Source of the DNA: a virus
Strand: one strand, 5' to 3'
DNA length: 45,787 bases
IMG/VR virus record: IMGVR_UViG_3300033148_005579
Span: 1-45,787 of that record
Shown here piece after piece: positions 7,867 to 16,725 of the stretch. How positions within the stretch are numbered: position 1 is the first letter of the stretch; every line of letters begins with the position of its first letter. Both the position numbers and the translations under genes were made by a program. The notes under the pieces were generated by a model. The model ran no database searches. It was not told the DNA's origin and worked only from the letters and a program-made list of their open reading frames with translations.

Positions 7867-9600
7867 ATGGGCAAAAATAATAAATTAAGTGATAATGCAC
7901 TAACCATTGCTGAAAATAGATATTTTATGGAAGGCGAGACTTGGGAAGATTGTGCTAATAGAGTAGGTAGTGAGGCCGCCGGCGCAGAAAATGGTGACTC
8001 TAAGATTTATAGTGAGAAGTTTTCTGAAATGATATATGAAATGGATTTTTTACCTGGTGGAAGGATTTTAAGAAATACAAGAAGAGCAAGGGGATCTTTA
8101 TTTAATTGTTACGTATTACCAATAGGTGATTCTATAGAAGAAATAGGTCAATTTATGAAAGATGCTCTTATACTGTGGAGCGAAGGTGGTGGTGTAGGTT
8201 GTAATTTTTCATATCTAAGACCAAGAGGTACTGCTATAAAGGGAAAAGGTGGAACATCTTCTGGTCCTGTTAGTTTTTTAGAATCATCTGATGCTCTTGC
8301 AGGCACCATAGAATCCGGCGGCAGTAGAAGGGCCGCTTGTTTGGCTTGTATGAATGTTTCACATCCAGATATATTAGAATTTATTGATGTTAAATTAACA
8401 CACGGTAAATTAAGGAATTATAATCTTTCCGTGGCAGTAAATGGTGATTTTTTAGAAGCAGTGGAGCGTAATAAAAATTGGCAATTTAAATTTGCACAGC
8501 AAAATTATGGAACTATAGCAGCCAAGGAGATATGGGATAAGATTATAGAAAACATGATTAAATGTGCAGAACCTGGTTTATTAAACTGGAGAAATTTACA
8601 AAGTAATAATTCTTATTATTTTGATCCCATACTTTCAACAAATCCTTGTGGAGAAGTTCCTTTAGGTTCTTATGGTGTTTGTAATCTAGGCTCATTAGTG
8701 TTATCTAATTTTGTTAAGGGTCGTACAACAACCAATTGGAAAAAAATGGAATATGTTTTAAAATTAGCTGTAAGATTTCTAGATAATATTATAGATATAA
8801 ATAAATATGTTTTGAAAGAAATAGATATTAATGCACATAATGGAAGACGTGTTGGTATTGGTGTTATGGGGTTAGCAGAATATTTATTTACTAAAAAATT
8901 AAAATATGGATCTAAAGAAGCTATTTATGAAGTAGAAAGATTAATGAGATTTATAAGAGACACTGTATATGATGCATCTATTGAACTTGCTATTGAGAAA
9001 GGGGCATTTCCTAAATTTGATTCTGTTAATTTTAGTAAAGCTCATTTTGTTAGAACATTACCCGCTGCAACTAGAATGGCAATAAAAAAACATGGTATTA
9101 GAAATGTTAGTTTAATGGCTGTTGCACCCACAGGAACTATTAGTTTATTACCAGAAGTAACTTCTAGTATAGAACCTTTATTTCTTAAGGCATATTTAAG
9201 ATCTGATAGAATAGGTAAAAGATTATATGTGAACCCTATATACAAGGAAGCCTTGTTAAATAATACTGATGGAGAAATTGAGGATTGGTTTGTTGACACT
9301 AGTGATTTAAAACCGGCAGATCATTTTGAAACACAAGCAATTGTTCAAAAATATGTTGATGGTGCTATTTCAAAGACAATTAATTTGCCAGAAAATACCA
9401 CCCCAGATGAATTGAGTGATTTAATGTTGGAATATATATATGATTTAAAAGGGGTAACGGTATACGTTGACAAAAGCCGTGAAGGTCAAATATTAAATAA
9501 AGTTTCTAGAGATGAAGTTAAAGAACATTTATTAGAAAATAAAGAGACGACTGAGGACATGGAGATTGCACAGTGTGCCTCTGGTTCTTGTGATATATAG
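7867..9600 (+). CDS. nrdJ: Class II (adenosylcobalamin-dependent) ribonucleotide reductase
   Basis: 577 residues. The signature segments are FLPGGRILRN (61-70), C81 and C272 as the redox pair, LWSEGGGVGCNFS (103-115), NPCGE (259-263) with thiyl Cys 261 and Glu 263, and APTGTISLL near 420. The C-terminal CASGSC (570-575) is the thioredoxin-accessible shuttle pair. No small-subunit gene is seen nearby and no ATP-cone is present at the N-terminus, consistent with NrdJ rather than class I. It reduces ribonucleotides to deoxyribonucleotides using vitamin B12, so the host must make or import the cofactor. The gene ends directly before a run of eight G that serves as SD for the next gene. Confidence 0.93.
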   Translation: MGKNNKLSDNALTIAENRYFMEGETWEDCANRVGSEAAGAENGDSKIYSEKFSEMIYEMDFLPGGRILRNTRRARGSLFNCYVLPIGDSIEEIGQFMKDALILWSEGGGVGCNFSYLRPRGTAIKGKGGTSSGPVSFLESSDALAGTIESGGSRRAACLACMNVSHPDILEFIDVKLTHGKLRNYNLSVAVNGDFLEAVERNKNWQFKFAQQNYGTIAAKEIWDKIIENMIKCAEPGLLNWRNLQSNNSYYFDPILSTNPCGEVPLGSYGVCNLGSLVLSNFVKGRTTTNWKKMEYVLKLAVRFLDNIIDINKYVLKEIDINAHNGRRVGIGVMGLAEYLFTKKLKYGSKEAIYEVERLMRFIRDTVYDASIELAIEKGAFPKFDSVNFSKAHFVRTLPAATRMAIKKHGIRNVSLMAVAPTGTISLLPEVTSSIEPLFLKAYLRSDRIGKRLYVNPIYKEALLNNTDGEIEDWFVDTSDLKPADHFETQAIVQKYVDGAISKTINLPENTTPDELSDLMLEYIYDLKGVTVYVDKSREGQILNKVSRDEVKEHLLENKETTEDMEIAQCASGSCDI

Positions 9601-9614
9601 GGGGGGGGAAAAAT

Positions 9615-10211
9615 ATGAAATTAGGATTCGATTTGGATGAAGTGGTGATTAACCTAGTTGATGTATTGATAAGATATATAAAAGAAGAATTTGATTTAGA
9701 TTGGACTATAGATAATTTTGTTAAGTATGATATGTTAGAAAATAAATTTCATAAAGATATTGATGAAAATAACAAAATTGCTTGGCGGGCGATAAATATA
9801 GTCAGTGATATAGATATTCAAATGACAGCTAAACCTTATGAAGGAGCACCTGCATTTATTAGAGGATTAAAAAAAGAAGGTCATTCAATCCACTTTATAA
9901 CAGCAAGAAAACGTGGGGAAGAAAATAAGACTGTTAAATGGTTGAGAAAGTATAAAATACCATTTGATAGTGTGCATCATATTGGCTATGGTGAAGAGAA
10001 AGGACAGCTTGGTAGAGTATTAAATCTTGATTTTTATATAGATGATCATGAGGAGCATCTTGAATCCATGTATAAATATAAAAAGCGATGGAATAAAGGT
10101 TTAGCTCTAATGACCAGGCCGTGGAATGTTAGTTCTTATGATGCAAGTAAGTTTGTTAGGATTAATAATTGGGTTGAATTAAGAAGACATCTGGGAATTC
10201 ATAAGAGATAA
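9615..10211 (+). CDS. 5'(3')-deoxyribonucleotidase-like HAD phosphatase
   Basis: 198 residues, ATG 9615. FDLDEVV (5-11) gives the nucleophile D6 and the acid/base D8. FITARKRGEENKT is motif II with Thr, and FYIDDHEEHL is motif IV with the metal-binding acidic pair. Sequence order fits the NT5C-type nucleotidases. The family dephosphorylates dNMPs, here probably trimming nucleotide pools next to NrdJ and dUTPase. The ribosome binding region is an uninterrupted run of nine G (9600-9608), an unusual site that is also prone to slippage. Confidence 0.75.
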   Translation: MKLGFDLDEVVINLVDVLIRYIKEEFDLDWTIDNFVKYDMLENKFHKDIDENNKIAWRAINIVSDIDIQMTAKPYEGAPAFIRGLKKEGHSIHFITARKRGEENKTVKWLRKYKIPFDSVHHIGYGEEKGQLGRVLNLDFYIDDHEEHLESMYKYKKRWNKGLALMTRPWNVSSYDASKFVRINNWVELRRHLGIHKR

Positions 10212-10222
10212 GGAGGATTAAT

Positions 10223-10636
10223 ATGGCTAAGAAGAAGAAGAAGGATAAGGTTGGTAAAAAGGTGAGTTGTACGTTATGTAAAGCACAGTATAATAGTTTT
10301 TGTACAATCAAAAGAGTTTCTGTATCTTTAAATAAAAAAAGACACTGTGATAGATATGATTTTGATGAAAGCAAAGTTAAAGATGGTGTTCCCATTCCCA
10401 CTAAGAGGATTACTTTTAGAGAGAAAGAAGTTATTAGAAAAGAACGAAAGGAACAACTTAAGGAACTTAAAGACCAAATAAAGAAGCAAGGTGGTGGTTA
10501 TACTGCTGAGATTAGTACCCCCGTAAAAGACTCTAGAATTTATAAACCTTATGGTAATGAAAAATATCCACTAACTGGTGATTTAAGTAGATTTACCACA
10601 ACAGGAAGTAGTGATGATGACAAAGATAAGACCTAG
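10223..10636 (+). CDS. Small basic Cys-motif protein, function unknown
   Basis: 137 residues, ATG 10223 after AAGGAGG. It starts with a Lys-rich stretch, then a possible zinc site (CTLCKAQYNSFC and HC around residues 16-42), a charged helical middle (REKEVIRKERKEQLKELKD) and an acidic, Asp-rich tail. I do not recognise the family. Its tail overlaps the RNase HII start by about 20 bp, so the two are coupled. Nucleic-acid binding is plausible from charge and the Cys pairs but is not shown. Confidence 0.7.
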   Translation: MAKKKKKDKVGKKVSCTLCKAQYNSFCTIKRVSVSLNKKRHCDRYDFDESKVKDGVPIPTKRITFREKEVIRKERKEQLKELKDQIKKQGGGYTAEISTPVKDSRIYKPYGNEKYPLTGDLSRFTTTGSSDDDKDKT

Positions 10637-11231
10637 TTATTCTATAGAGTTGGAACACATTGAGAAGGGATATAAGTTTGTAGCTGGTGTTGATGAAGCC
10701 GGCCGTGGGCCAGGCGCCGGCCCGGTGGCAGCTGCCGCTGTTAGAATTCCCTCTAATCATGTAGAGGATCTAATAAAATTAGGAGTAAATGACTCTAAAA
10801 AATTATCTGAGAAACGCAGAGAAATTTTATATGAAAAAATAATATATGACTGTGATTATGGTATAGGCATAATAACTAATGATATTATAGATGAAATAAA
10901 TATACTAGAGGCTACTAAACTTGCTATGGTTAAAGCCATAAATGATTTAGATTTATGTGATTATGTTCTTGTGGATGGTACTATTTTATTAAAGATACCT
11001 ATTGAGCAAGAACAAATAATAAAAGGTGATACTAAGTCATTATCCATAGCAGCTGCTAGTATATTAGCTAAGGTTACAAGGGATAGGATAATGTATGATC
11101 TTCATGATGTTTTTCCTGTGTATTCGTGGGATACAAATAAAGGATATTTAACCAAGAAACATATGGAAGCTATAAATAAATATGGAGTGACTGAGTATCA
11201 TAGATTATCTTTTAAAAGGGTTGGAAAATAG
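10617..11231 (+). CDS. rnhB: Ribonuclease HII
   Basis: 204 residues from ATG 10617; ATG 10614 and GTG 10611 are alternatives, and AGGAAG 5' of 10610 suits 10617. AGVDEAGRGPGAGPV (residues 23-37) holds the catalytic Asp-Glu pair, followed by VNDSKKLS, the third acidic site in VDG, and GDTKSLSIAAASILAKV. The C-terminus is complete (HRLSFKRV). It nicks RNA-DNA hybrids at ribonucleotides, probably for primer removal and excision repair. This compensates for the missing 5'-nuclease of the polymerase. The active-site codons are strikingly GC-rich (10696-10736) against an AT-rich gene. Confidence 0.95.
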   Translation: MTKIRPSYSIELEHIEKGYKFVAGVDEAGRGPGAGPVAAAAVRIPSNHVEDLIKLGVNDSKKLSEKRREILYEKIIYDCDYGIGIITNDIIDEINILEATKLAMVKAINDLDLCDYVLVDGTILLKIPIEQEQIIKGDTKSLSIAAASILAKVTRDRIMYDLHDVFPVYSWDTNKGYLTKKHMEAINKYGVTEYHRLSFKRVGK

Positions 11232-11234
11232 ATT

Positions 11235-12497
11235 ATGAAAGATTATCTTATAATATCATCTTTTACAACAGATGAAGGCGTATCACAGGCAAGTATGTTT
11301 CATATAACTACATTCTTAAAAAATATGAATCTTACTTATGATGTGTTAGATGTAGGTGGTAATATAGATTATTACGATCCGCCTGAGCATATTTATAGTG
11401 AATTAAACAAAGCACTGTGGTTGAAGAAAGAATTATTTGATGAGGAATGGATAGATAGTTATATACCAAAAGTAGAAGAAAATAAATATGATATAATCTT
11501 ATGTTCAGCTTTATTCTCATTAGATATAATATTTCAAGGTGGGTATGTTAAAAGATATAAAGAAAAATATAAAGGATCTAGAGCTGTTATTGGTGGAGCA
11601 GCATTAAAAAATTTAAGTAAAGAACAGTATAAAGTAATAGCTTCGGTGTTTGATGAGATTTATACACACGATATAATTAATAATCCAGATTACTCATTAC
11701 TACCTATAGATAATTTTATTACAGTTATGACGGGGAGTGGTTGTAATTGGAAGAAATGTAAATTTTGTAATAGTGGCAAACAAATATATTATTTAAGGGA
11801 TTTAGATAATATAGTTAATGATTTTATAGATATTTCAGAGTTGTCTCCTAACACAGAAATAATGTTGTCTTCCGATTCTATACCAATTAAAGATTTAAAA
11901 CTTTTGATGACAAAGCTAAAGAGAGTTAAAAACAAACAAAAATATAATTTCATGGTAAGAGCAAGTAATGAGATTGATAAGGATTTTTCGTTATTAGTAA
12001 AAGAATCTAGTTGTACAGACGTTTTTGTGGGGGTGGAGATATTTGATGACAAAGGTTTAAGAACCATCAATAAAGGTATAAATGTCGATATTATTAAAAA
12101 GTCTGTAATCAATTTAAGCCATTATACTAATATTCATATAGGATTGATACTGTTTCTTCCCCATATATCACAAAAGCAGTTGGATAAGCAACTCAAAAAT
12201 TTAGAAGAACTTTTACCTTATGTCGATAATATAGAATTAGAAACCTTATCCATATTACAGGGTTCTGAGTTTCATAAAGACCATAAAAAATATGGTATAC
12301 AATTGTTTCCAAAGAGTAATTTGATTTTTGATTACTGGTGTTATGGGTTAAGTCCAGATGTTCCATGGACATTTAAAAATAAAAATAAATTAAATATGTG
12401 GTTTAAGCATATTGAACAGTTAAAAAATTTGCTAAATAATCATGTGGATGACCAGTATTGGGAGCATACTGATTATATAAAAGAGGGGGTAATATGA
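11235..12497 (+). CDS. Radical SAM protein of the B12-binding-like group
   Basis: 420 residues. An N-terminal alpha/beta region of about 150 residues (YLIISSFTTDEGVSQ, YDIILCSALFSLD, AVIGGAAL) resembles the cobalamin-binding half of B12-type radical SAM proteins, but no DxHxxG cofactor motif is seen. The cluster motif GSGCNWKKCKFCNSGK has Cys 170, 175 and 178, a CX4CX2C spacing instead of CX3CX2C. GVEIFDDKGLRTINKGI is typical of this group. Substrate unknown; methylation or RiPP-like modification are possibilities. It is followed by the small ORF and SpeD-like gene with overlap, hinting at one pathway. Confidence 0.75.
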   Translation: MKDYLIISSFTTDEGVSQASMFHITTFLKNMNLTYDVLDVGGNIDYYDPPEHIYSELNKALWLKKELFDEEWIDSYIPKVEENKYDIILCSALFSLDIIFQGGYVKRYKEKYKGSRAVIGGAALKNLSKEQYKVIASVFDEIYTHDIINNPDYSLLPIDNFITVMTGSGCNWKKCKFCNSGKQIYYLRDLDNIVNDFIDISELSPNTEIMLSSDSIPIKDLKLLMTKLKRVKNKQKYNFMVRASNEIDKDFSLLVKESSCTDVFVGVEIFDDKGLRTINKGINVDIIKKSVINLSHYTNIHIGLILFLPHISQKQLDKQLKNLEELLPYVDNIELETLSILQGSEFHKDHKKYGIQLFPKSNLIFDYWCYGLSPDVPWTFKNKNKLNMWFKHIEQLKNLLNNHVDDQYWEHTDYIKEGVI

Positions 12498-12655
12498 GTG
12501 ATGAAATGTATAAATTAGAAATTACTCTCGCTAAAAAAGAAGGATACTTAGGTGGTCCTGAAAATGATAGGGAAGAAATGTCACCTAGGTTTGATCCTAT
12601 AGCGGGGATAACTTGTTGGATCGGGCGGCAGAAGGCCGCGCACCTTATGGTGTAG
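12494..12655 (+). CDS. Small ORF overlapping the SpeD-like gene
   Basis: 53 residues from ATG 12494, after GAGGGGG. It overlaps the radical SAM stop by 4 bp and the downstream gene by 43 bp in another frame. It is acidic at the N-terminus (MSDEMYKLEITLAKKEGYLGG has the best visible order; no motif). It may be a leader that couples translation to the TTG-started SpeD-like gene, or the original N-terminus of that protein separated by a frameshift. I do not recognise it. Confidence 0.5.
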   Translation: MSDEMYKLEITLAKKEGYLGGPENDREEMSPRFDPIAGITCWIGRQKAAHLMV

Positions 12656-13008
12656 AATTGGTTTTGGATTTACATGATTGTGATGTAACAAAGTTTAATA
12701 GAAGTTCTTTGGACAATTATTTTACAGAGTTGTGTGATTTAATAGATATGGAAAAGTGTGAAGTTTATTTTTGGGATGATTTGTATACACCCGATGAAGA
12801 AAAACAAACATTACCACACACAACTGGAACATCAGCAGTTCAATTTATATTGACAAGTTCGATTGTTATACATACGCTTGATGTATTACAAAAAGTGTTT
12901 GTAAATATTTTTAGTTGTAAAGATTTCTCTACCAGCGTGGCAGAAGAATTTACAGTTAAATGGTTTGATGGTGTAGCAGTTAGTAGTACGGTGTTAGAGA
13001 GAATGTAA
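12613..13008 (+). CDS. speD: S-adenosylmethionine decarboxylase-like pyruvoyl protein (SpeD family)
   Basis: 131 residues from TTG 12613 (TTG 12616 also possible; GGGG lies 6-9 nt upstream). YGVELVLDLHDCD matches the SpeD N-terminus. In FILTSSIVIHT the Ser at 82 aligns with the self-cleaving, pyruvoyl-forming Ser, His 87 with the catalytic His, and Cys 102 with the proton-donor Cys. Ser 74 is also kept. The usual Glu before the cleaved Ser is Thr 81, and the usual His after it is Ser 83. SpeD makes decarboxylated SAM for spermidine; the changed residues allow for another substrate. A GCGGC/GCCGC hairpin (12625-12639) covers the start of the gene. Confidence 0.7.
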   Translation: MLDRAAEGRAPYGVELVLDLHDCDVTKFNRSSLDNYFTELCDLIDMEKCEVYFWDDLYTPDEEKQTLPHTTGTSAVQFILTSSIVIHTLDVLQKVFVNIFSCKDFSTSVAEEFTVKWFDGVAVSSTVLERM

Positions 13009-13991
13009 TGAATGTTGTTATGATAGTTCCTACAGGAATAGGAGCAGAGATTGGAGGCCACGCTGGAGATGCAAATGCTGTAGCGCGTCTTTTGGCTTCA
13101 GTTAGTGACACACTAGTTGTTCATCCTAATGTGGTAAATGCTTCTGATATAAATGAAATGACAGATAATATGTTATATGTAGAAGGAAGTATTTTGGATA
13201 GATTTTTATCTGGAGAAATAAATTTAAAAAAGGTTAAAGCAAACAAAGTGTTGGTTGCTACTAATCCTCCACTAAATAATGACGTTGTAAATTCAGTGTC
13301 GGCAGCCAGGGTTACGTTAGGTTTGGATGCGTTTGTTGTTGTGTTAGACACGCCATTAAGAATGATTGCTACTAAAGCAGAAGATGGTTCTGCTGATGGA
13401 GTTATAACTGGGTGGCAGGAATTAATAGATCAAATGAGTAATTACAATTTTGATGCGTTGGCTATTTCATCGCCTATTGAAATTGAGAAAGAAGTAGCGT
13501 TTGATTATATGCGGAACGGCGGTGTAAATCCTTGGGGAGGTGTGGAGGCTAAAGCTTCTAAACTTATAGCCAGCGTTTTAAATAAACCAGTTGCTCATGC
13601 CCCAATAGAATCTGGTATATTCAATGATTTTAGGGAGATTGTTGATCCTAGATTGTCAGCAGAAACTGTGTCTGTTAGTTATATTCACTGTGTGTTAAAG
13701 GGGCTCCACAAAGCCCCAAGAATTGGAGGTAATTTTTCAATTGATGATGTAGATTGTTTAGTTAGTCCAGATAGTTGTTATGGTTTTCCACATCAAGCAT
13801 GTGAGCAAAACAACGTTCCTGTTATAGTGATCAGGGAAAATAAAACTTGTTTAAATAATAAAATGCCTGATCATTTTATATTTGTGGAAAATTATATAGA
13901 AGCTGTGGGTGTAATAGTGGCTATGAAAGAAGGAATAGGATTATTTTCTGTTAAAAGACCAGTAAATTTTACAAAGATCTTGACAAATTGA
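13008..13991 (+). CDS. DUF3326-family protein
   Basis: 327 residues. ATG 13008 overlaps the SpeD-like stop by one base, so the two are translated together. MIVPTGIGAEIGGHAGDANAVARLLA at the N-terminus, split here as VPTGIGAEIGGHAGDA and AVARLLA, is the hallmark of DUF3326, followed by VHPNVVN. The family is known from cyanobacteria, plastids and some bacteria without an assigned reaction. The C-terminal part (PDSCYGFPHQACEQNNVPVI) has two Cys and one His in a Gly/Pro-rich loop. Coupling to a pyruvoyl decarboxylase homologue is the best functional clue. The last codons (LTN) encode the -35 of the next promoter. Confidence 0.75.
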   Translation: MNVVMIVPTGIGAEIGGHAGDANAVARLLASVSDTLVVHPNVVNASDINEMTDNMLYVEGSILDRFLSGEINLKKVKANKVLVATNPPLNNDVVNSVSAARVTLGLDAFVVVLDTPLRMIATKAEDGSADGVITGWQELIDQMSNYNFDALAISSPIEIEKEVAFDYMRNGGVNPWGGVEAKASKLIASVLNKPVAHAPIESGIFNDFREIVDPRLSAETVSVSYIHCVLKGLHKAPRIGGNFSIDDVDCLVSPDSCYGFPHQACEQNNVPVIVIRENKTCLNNKMPDHFIFVENYIEAVGVIVAMKEGIGLFSVKRPVNFTKILTN

Positions 13992-14007
13992 AATTAATGT
14001 TTATATT
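13980..14007 (+). promoter_or_regulatory. Promoter of the TTGACAAAT family for the ligase operon
   Basis: TTGACA (13980-13985), 16-bp spacer ending TAATGTT, TATATT (14002-14007). It lies in the last codons of the DUF3326 gene and 28 bp upstream of the ligase ATG. Confidence 0.7.
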
Positions 14008-14034
14008 ATGTATAGAATAAAAGGAAAATAATAT

Positions 14035-15312
14035 ATGAAAAAAGATTTATCAAATTTGTTAGGTGAGGTAAGGGCCACGTCTAAACCTTCGGAGAAGTGT
14101 GCTATTATATCCAACTATGATTCTGATTTTTTAAGATATCTTATCACAGCTGCTTATGATCCATTTAAAATGTATCATTTGAATATAGGTAAGAAAGAGA
14201 TACCTTTTCCAGGTGATAAAGGTATAGATGAAATTAAGGATGATGTTATAAAAACTCTTGATTTTTGTGAGAAATCTAAATCTCCCAAACAAAACAGAGA
14301 GACTATAATTCCTGTTTTAGCTGAATTAAATGCTGGTTCTCAGGATTTATTGTTAGGCACAATAGATAAGAACTGGAAATGTGGTCTTGGAATAAAAAAT
14401 TTAGTAAAAACTTTCCCAGATATTGTGCCGGAATTTGAGGTGCAATTATCTAATACATACAAAACTTCTGAATTAAAAAAGAGTTTTGTAAAAAAGAAAC
14501 GTTTATGTTCTTATAAACTTGATGGTATTAGGTGTATAGCTTTAAGACGTGAGAATGAATGGGAATTTTTCACCCGAAAGGGTAAAAAACTATTAACATT
14601 AGACCATATAAAAGATGACCTTGAGATTCTATACGACAGGCTTGGTTATACATTTGTAGATGGTGAGGCATATAAACATGGTCTTTCGTTTGCTGAAATT
14701 CAAGGAATGGTTATGGGTTTTACCCAAGGTACAGCATACGGTATAGATTATAATGTGTTTGTCATGGGTTATAAAGATGATTTTTTGACTCAAAGCAATT
14801 CTGGAATGGTAGTAGCCACTAAGGAAATAACGGCTAATATGAAGTATATGACGGCGCTTGAGCAGCATCTAATAGAAGATAATGAGATATATGATGAATT
14901 AGACAAAGCTTTTGCTGATGGTTATGAAGGCGTAATGTTGAGAGATCCAGACAAGTTATATGATTTCAAAAGATCAGATGCTTTATTGAAGGTGAAAGAG
15001 GCTTTAGATAGTGGTGAAGGTGAGCAGTATGCTGATTGTACTGTAGTTGATTATTTGTTTGATGATTTCCCTGTTATAGAGGATGGAGTTATGATAACAA
15101 AAACTTTACTTACTAAACTTTGGGTGCGTCAGCACACTTACAATGATAAGATTTGTAAAGTTGGATCAGGATATGGTTTGAAATTTAGATATTATTATAC
15201 TGAACATATAGACGAGCTTATAGGAAAGATTGTAGAGATAAAATTTCAAGAATATGGTTCTAAAGGATTAATGAGATTTCCGCGATTATATAAAATTAGG
15301 GAGGATTTATAG
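14035..15312 (+). CDS. ATP-dependent DNA ligase
   Basis: 425 residues, ATG 14035 after AAAGGA. Motif I is CSYKLDGIRC with the adenylated Lys at 161. Then come FTRKGKKL, motif III VDGEAY, motif IV EGVMLRDP and motif V LLKVK, followed by an OB-fold region ending FPRLYKIREDL. The N-terminal ~140 residues are a helical DNA-binding domain. It seals nicks in phage DNA during replication and repair, downstream of the RNase HII and polymerase functions. It is the first gene behind the 13980 promoter. Confidence 0.93.
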   Translation: MKKDLSNLLGEVRATSKPSEKCAIISNYDSDFLRYLITAAYDPFKMYHLNIGKKEIPFPGDKGIDEIKDDVIKTLDFCEKSKSPKQNRETIIPVLAELNAGSQDLLLGTIDKNWKCGLGIKNLVKTFPDIVPEFEVQLSNTYKTSELKKSFVKKKRLCSYKLDGIRCIALRRENEWEFFTRKGKKLLTLDHIKDDLEILYDRLGYTFVDGEAYKHGLSFAEIQGMVMGFTQGTAYGIDYNVFVMGYKDDFLTQSNSGMVVATKEITANMKYMTALEQHLIEDNEIYDELDKAFADGYEGVMLRDPDKLYDFKRSDALLKVKEALDSGEGEQYADCTVVDYLFDDFPVIEDGVMITKTLLTKLWVRQHTYNDKICKVGSGYGLKFRYYYTEHIDELIGKIVEIKFQEYGSKGLMRFPRLYKIREDL

Positions 15313-15788
15313 TGAGTAGGAAATATATGAATAACAGGTGGTGTGTTAGATGTGGCAAGAAATCACCAACACCTTACCTTAAAAAGAATATAAAACTCTT
15401 TCCTAAAAAAGGAAAAGTATTAGATATAGGATGTGGTAATGGTAGAAACTCAAGATACATGTTAGACCAAGGATATAGAGTAGACTCTATAGACATGGCC
15501 GGAGACTTTGGAATCAAGTGTGTTTTAGGAGAGGACCCATTACCTAATAAGAAATATGATATATTACTAGCTAACTATATCCTTATGTTTTTAGATGAGG
15601 GTATGAGGTTTAAGGTGATGGCAGAGATGATCTCTCGCGCAAAGAAAAATTCTATTCTAATGATAGAAATGTATCCCGCAAAAGATGCTTATGAATATAA
15701 TTTTGATAGTATGGTAGATTATTTTTTGGATAGGAACTGGAACAAGGTTAGAAAATCAAAGGATAAATGTGTATTAAAAAATGATTAA
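15312..15788 (+). CDS. Class I SAM-dependent methyltransferase
   Basis: 158 residues from GTG 15312 (overlapping the ligase stop by one base after GGGAGG); ATG 15327 is an alternative. GKVLDIGCGNGRNSRYMLDQG at about 36-56, shown as VLDIGCGNGRNSRYM, is SAM motif I, DSIDMAG motif II and YDILLANYILMF motif IV. A WCVRCGKKSPTP stretch at the N-terminus holds a Cys pair. The acceptor is unknown; the minimal size suggests a small-molecule or nucleotide substrate. The stop overlaps the next small ORF. Confidence 0.75.
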   Translation: MSRKYMNNRWCVRCGKKSPTPYLKKNIKLFPKKGKVLDIGCGNGRNSRYMLDQGYRVDSIDMAGDFGIKCVLGEDPLPNKKYDILLANYILMFLDEGMRFKVMAEMISRAKKNSILMIEMYPAKDAYEYNFDSMVDYFLDRNWNKVRKSKDKCVLKND

Positions 15789-15948
15789 AATAATATTATC
15801 ACACGATGAATCACAGAAAATAGGTCGTCATATATTAAACGGCCGACCTTATATTTTTGAAAATGTAAGAGTTGAATTAGGGACAACTGAAGTTGAAATA
15901 AAAATACCAGTAGAAATAATTTTTAGAGAATATAAAGGTGTGTATTAA
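15781..15948 (+). CDS. Small protein of unknown function
   Basis: 55 residues from ATG 15781, overlapping the methyltransferase stop by 8 bp and ending 3 bp before the next ATG. It reads as alternating short strands (VRVELGTTEVEIKIPVEIIF), so a small beta protein is likely. No SD of note; coupling by overlap is the reason to accept it. Confidence 0.55.
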   Translation: MIKIILSHDESQKIGRHILNGRPYIFENVRVELGTTEVEIKIPVEIIFREYKGVY

Positions 15949-15951
15949 AAA

Positions 15952-16725
15952 ATGTATAAATGGAAAGTTTGTCCAATACAAGGGCGTCAGCTGAAAGATG
16001 TTAGGGAAGAGGATATATTCCACGACTTCCGTATATGTGATACATATAGAGGTGGTGGTGGGTATGATCAGTTTCCTGAAATAGTTATGAAAAGACTTGG
16101 TCCATGGAGATTAGAACGTTTGCGAGGAAATATAGCGAAACAATTTGTTGTCCAGCTTCGAGGATGCCATTTGAATTGTCCTTATTGTTATGTAACCTCT
16201 GATGGGATTAGAGGAAAGTTTTCAGAATATACCTCTACCAAACTTGTTATGGTTGAATTTATTAGAGCAAATCATAAGTATAATTGTGGTGTGTTTCATC
16301 TTATGGGCGGAAGCCCCGCGCTATATATAGAATACTGGCATAAAATTTTAGATATATTACCTCCTATATTTATATTTCATAGTGATATGTTACTTACAGA
16401 GAAAGTATACCCAAATTTAAGTAAGTTAAGAAGAACTAATGCAGTGTATGCAGTAAACATCAAAGGAGTTACAGATGAAGATTACTTCAGAAACACTGGT
16501 CATAAAATTGTTTGGAGAACGTTTTGGGCTAATTTTGATAATTTGGTATTTTCAGGTTTACAATTCTATGTTACGTTTACGAATCCTGATGTTAAAAACC
16601 TTGATGCATTTAAAAGGGATATCATAGATAGATATGGTGATTGGGTATTAGAAGATAGTTTTGTCATAGATTTAATAGAATACGATGCGTTGAAAGTGAA
16701 AGTAAATGATAACAATATTACGTAA
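15952..16725 (+). CDS. Radical SAM protein, function unknown
   Basis: 257 residues. VQLRGCHLNCPYCYV has the canonical CX3CX2C cluster motif (near residues 69-76), and HLMGGSPAL is the GGE-like SAM-binding strand. Later segments (YAVNIKGVTDEDYF, FYVTFTNPD) fit the partial TIM barrel of small radical SAM enzymes such as activases or QueE-type enzymes. No second cluster motif is seen at the C-terminus. The substrate is unknown. The end overlaps the next zinc-type ORF by 20 bp. Confidence 0.75.
   Translation: MYKWKVCPIQGRQLKDVREEDIFHDFRICDTYRGGGGYDQFPEIVMKRLGPWRLERLRGNIAKQFVVQLRGCHLNCPYCYVTSDGIRGKFSEYTSTKLVMVEFIRANHKYNCGVFHLMGGSPALYIEYWHKILDILPPIFIFHSDMLLTEKVYPNLSKLRRTNAVYAVNIKGVTDEDYFRNTGHKIVWRTFWANFDNLVFSGLQFYVTFTNPDVKNLDAFKRDIIDRYGDWVLEDSFVIDLIEYDALKVKVNDNNIT

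Noticed and set aside
9467-9472. TTGACA inside nrdJ
   Set aside because: No -10 at a proper distance and none of the extended promoter motif.
13703-13720. GGGGCT/AGCCCC hairpin in the DUF3326 gene
   Set aside because: Within an intact conserved ORF with no T-run; probably codon-driven.
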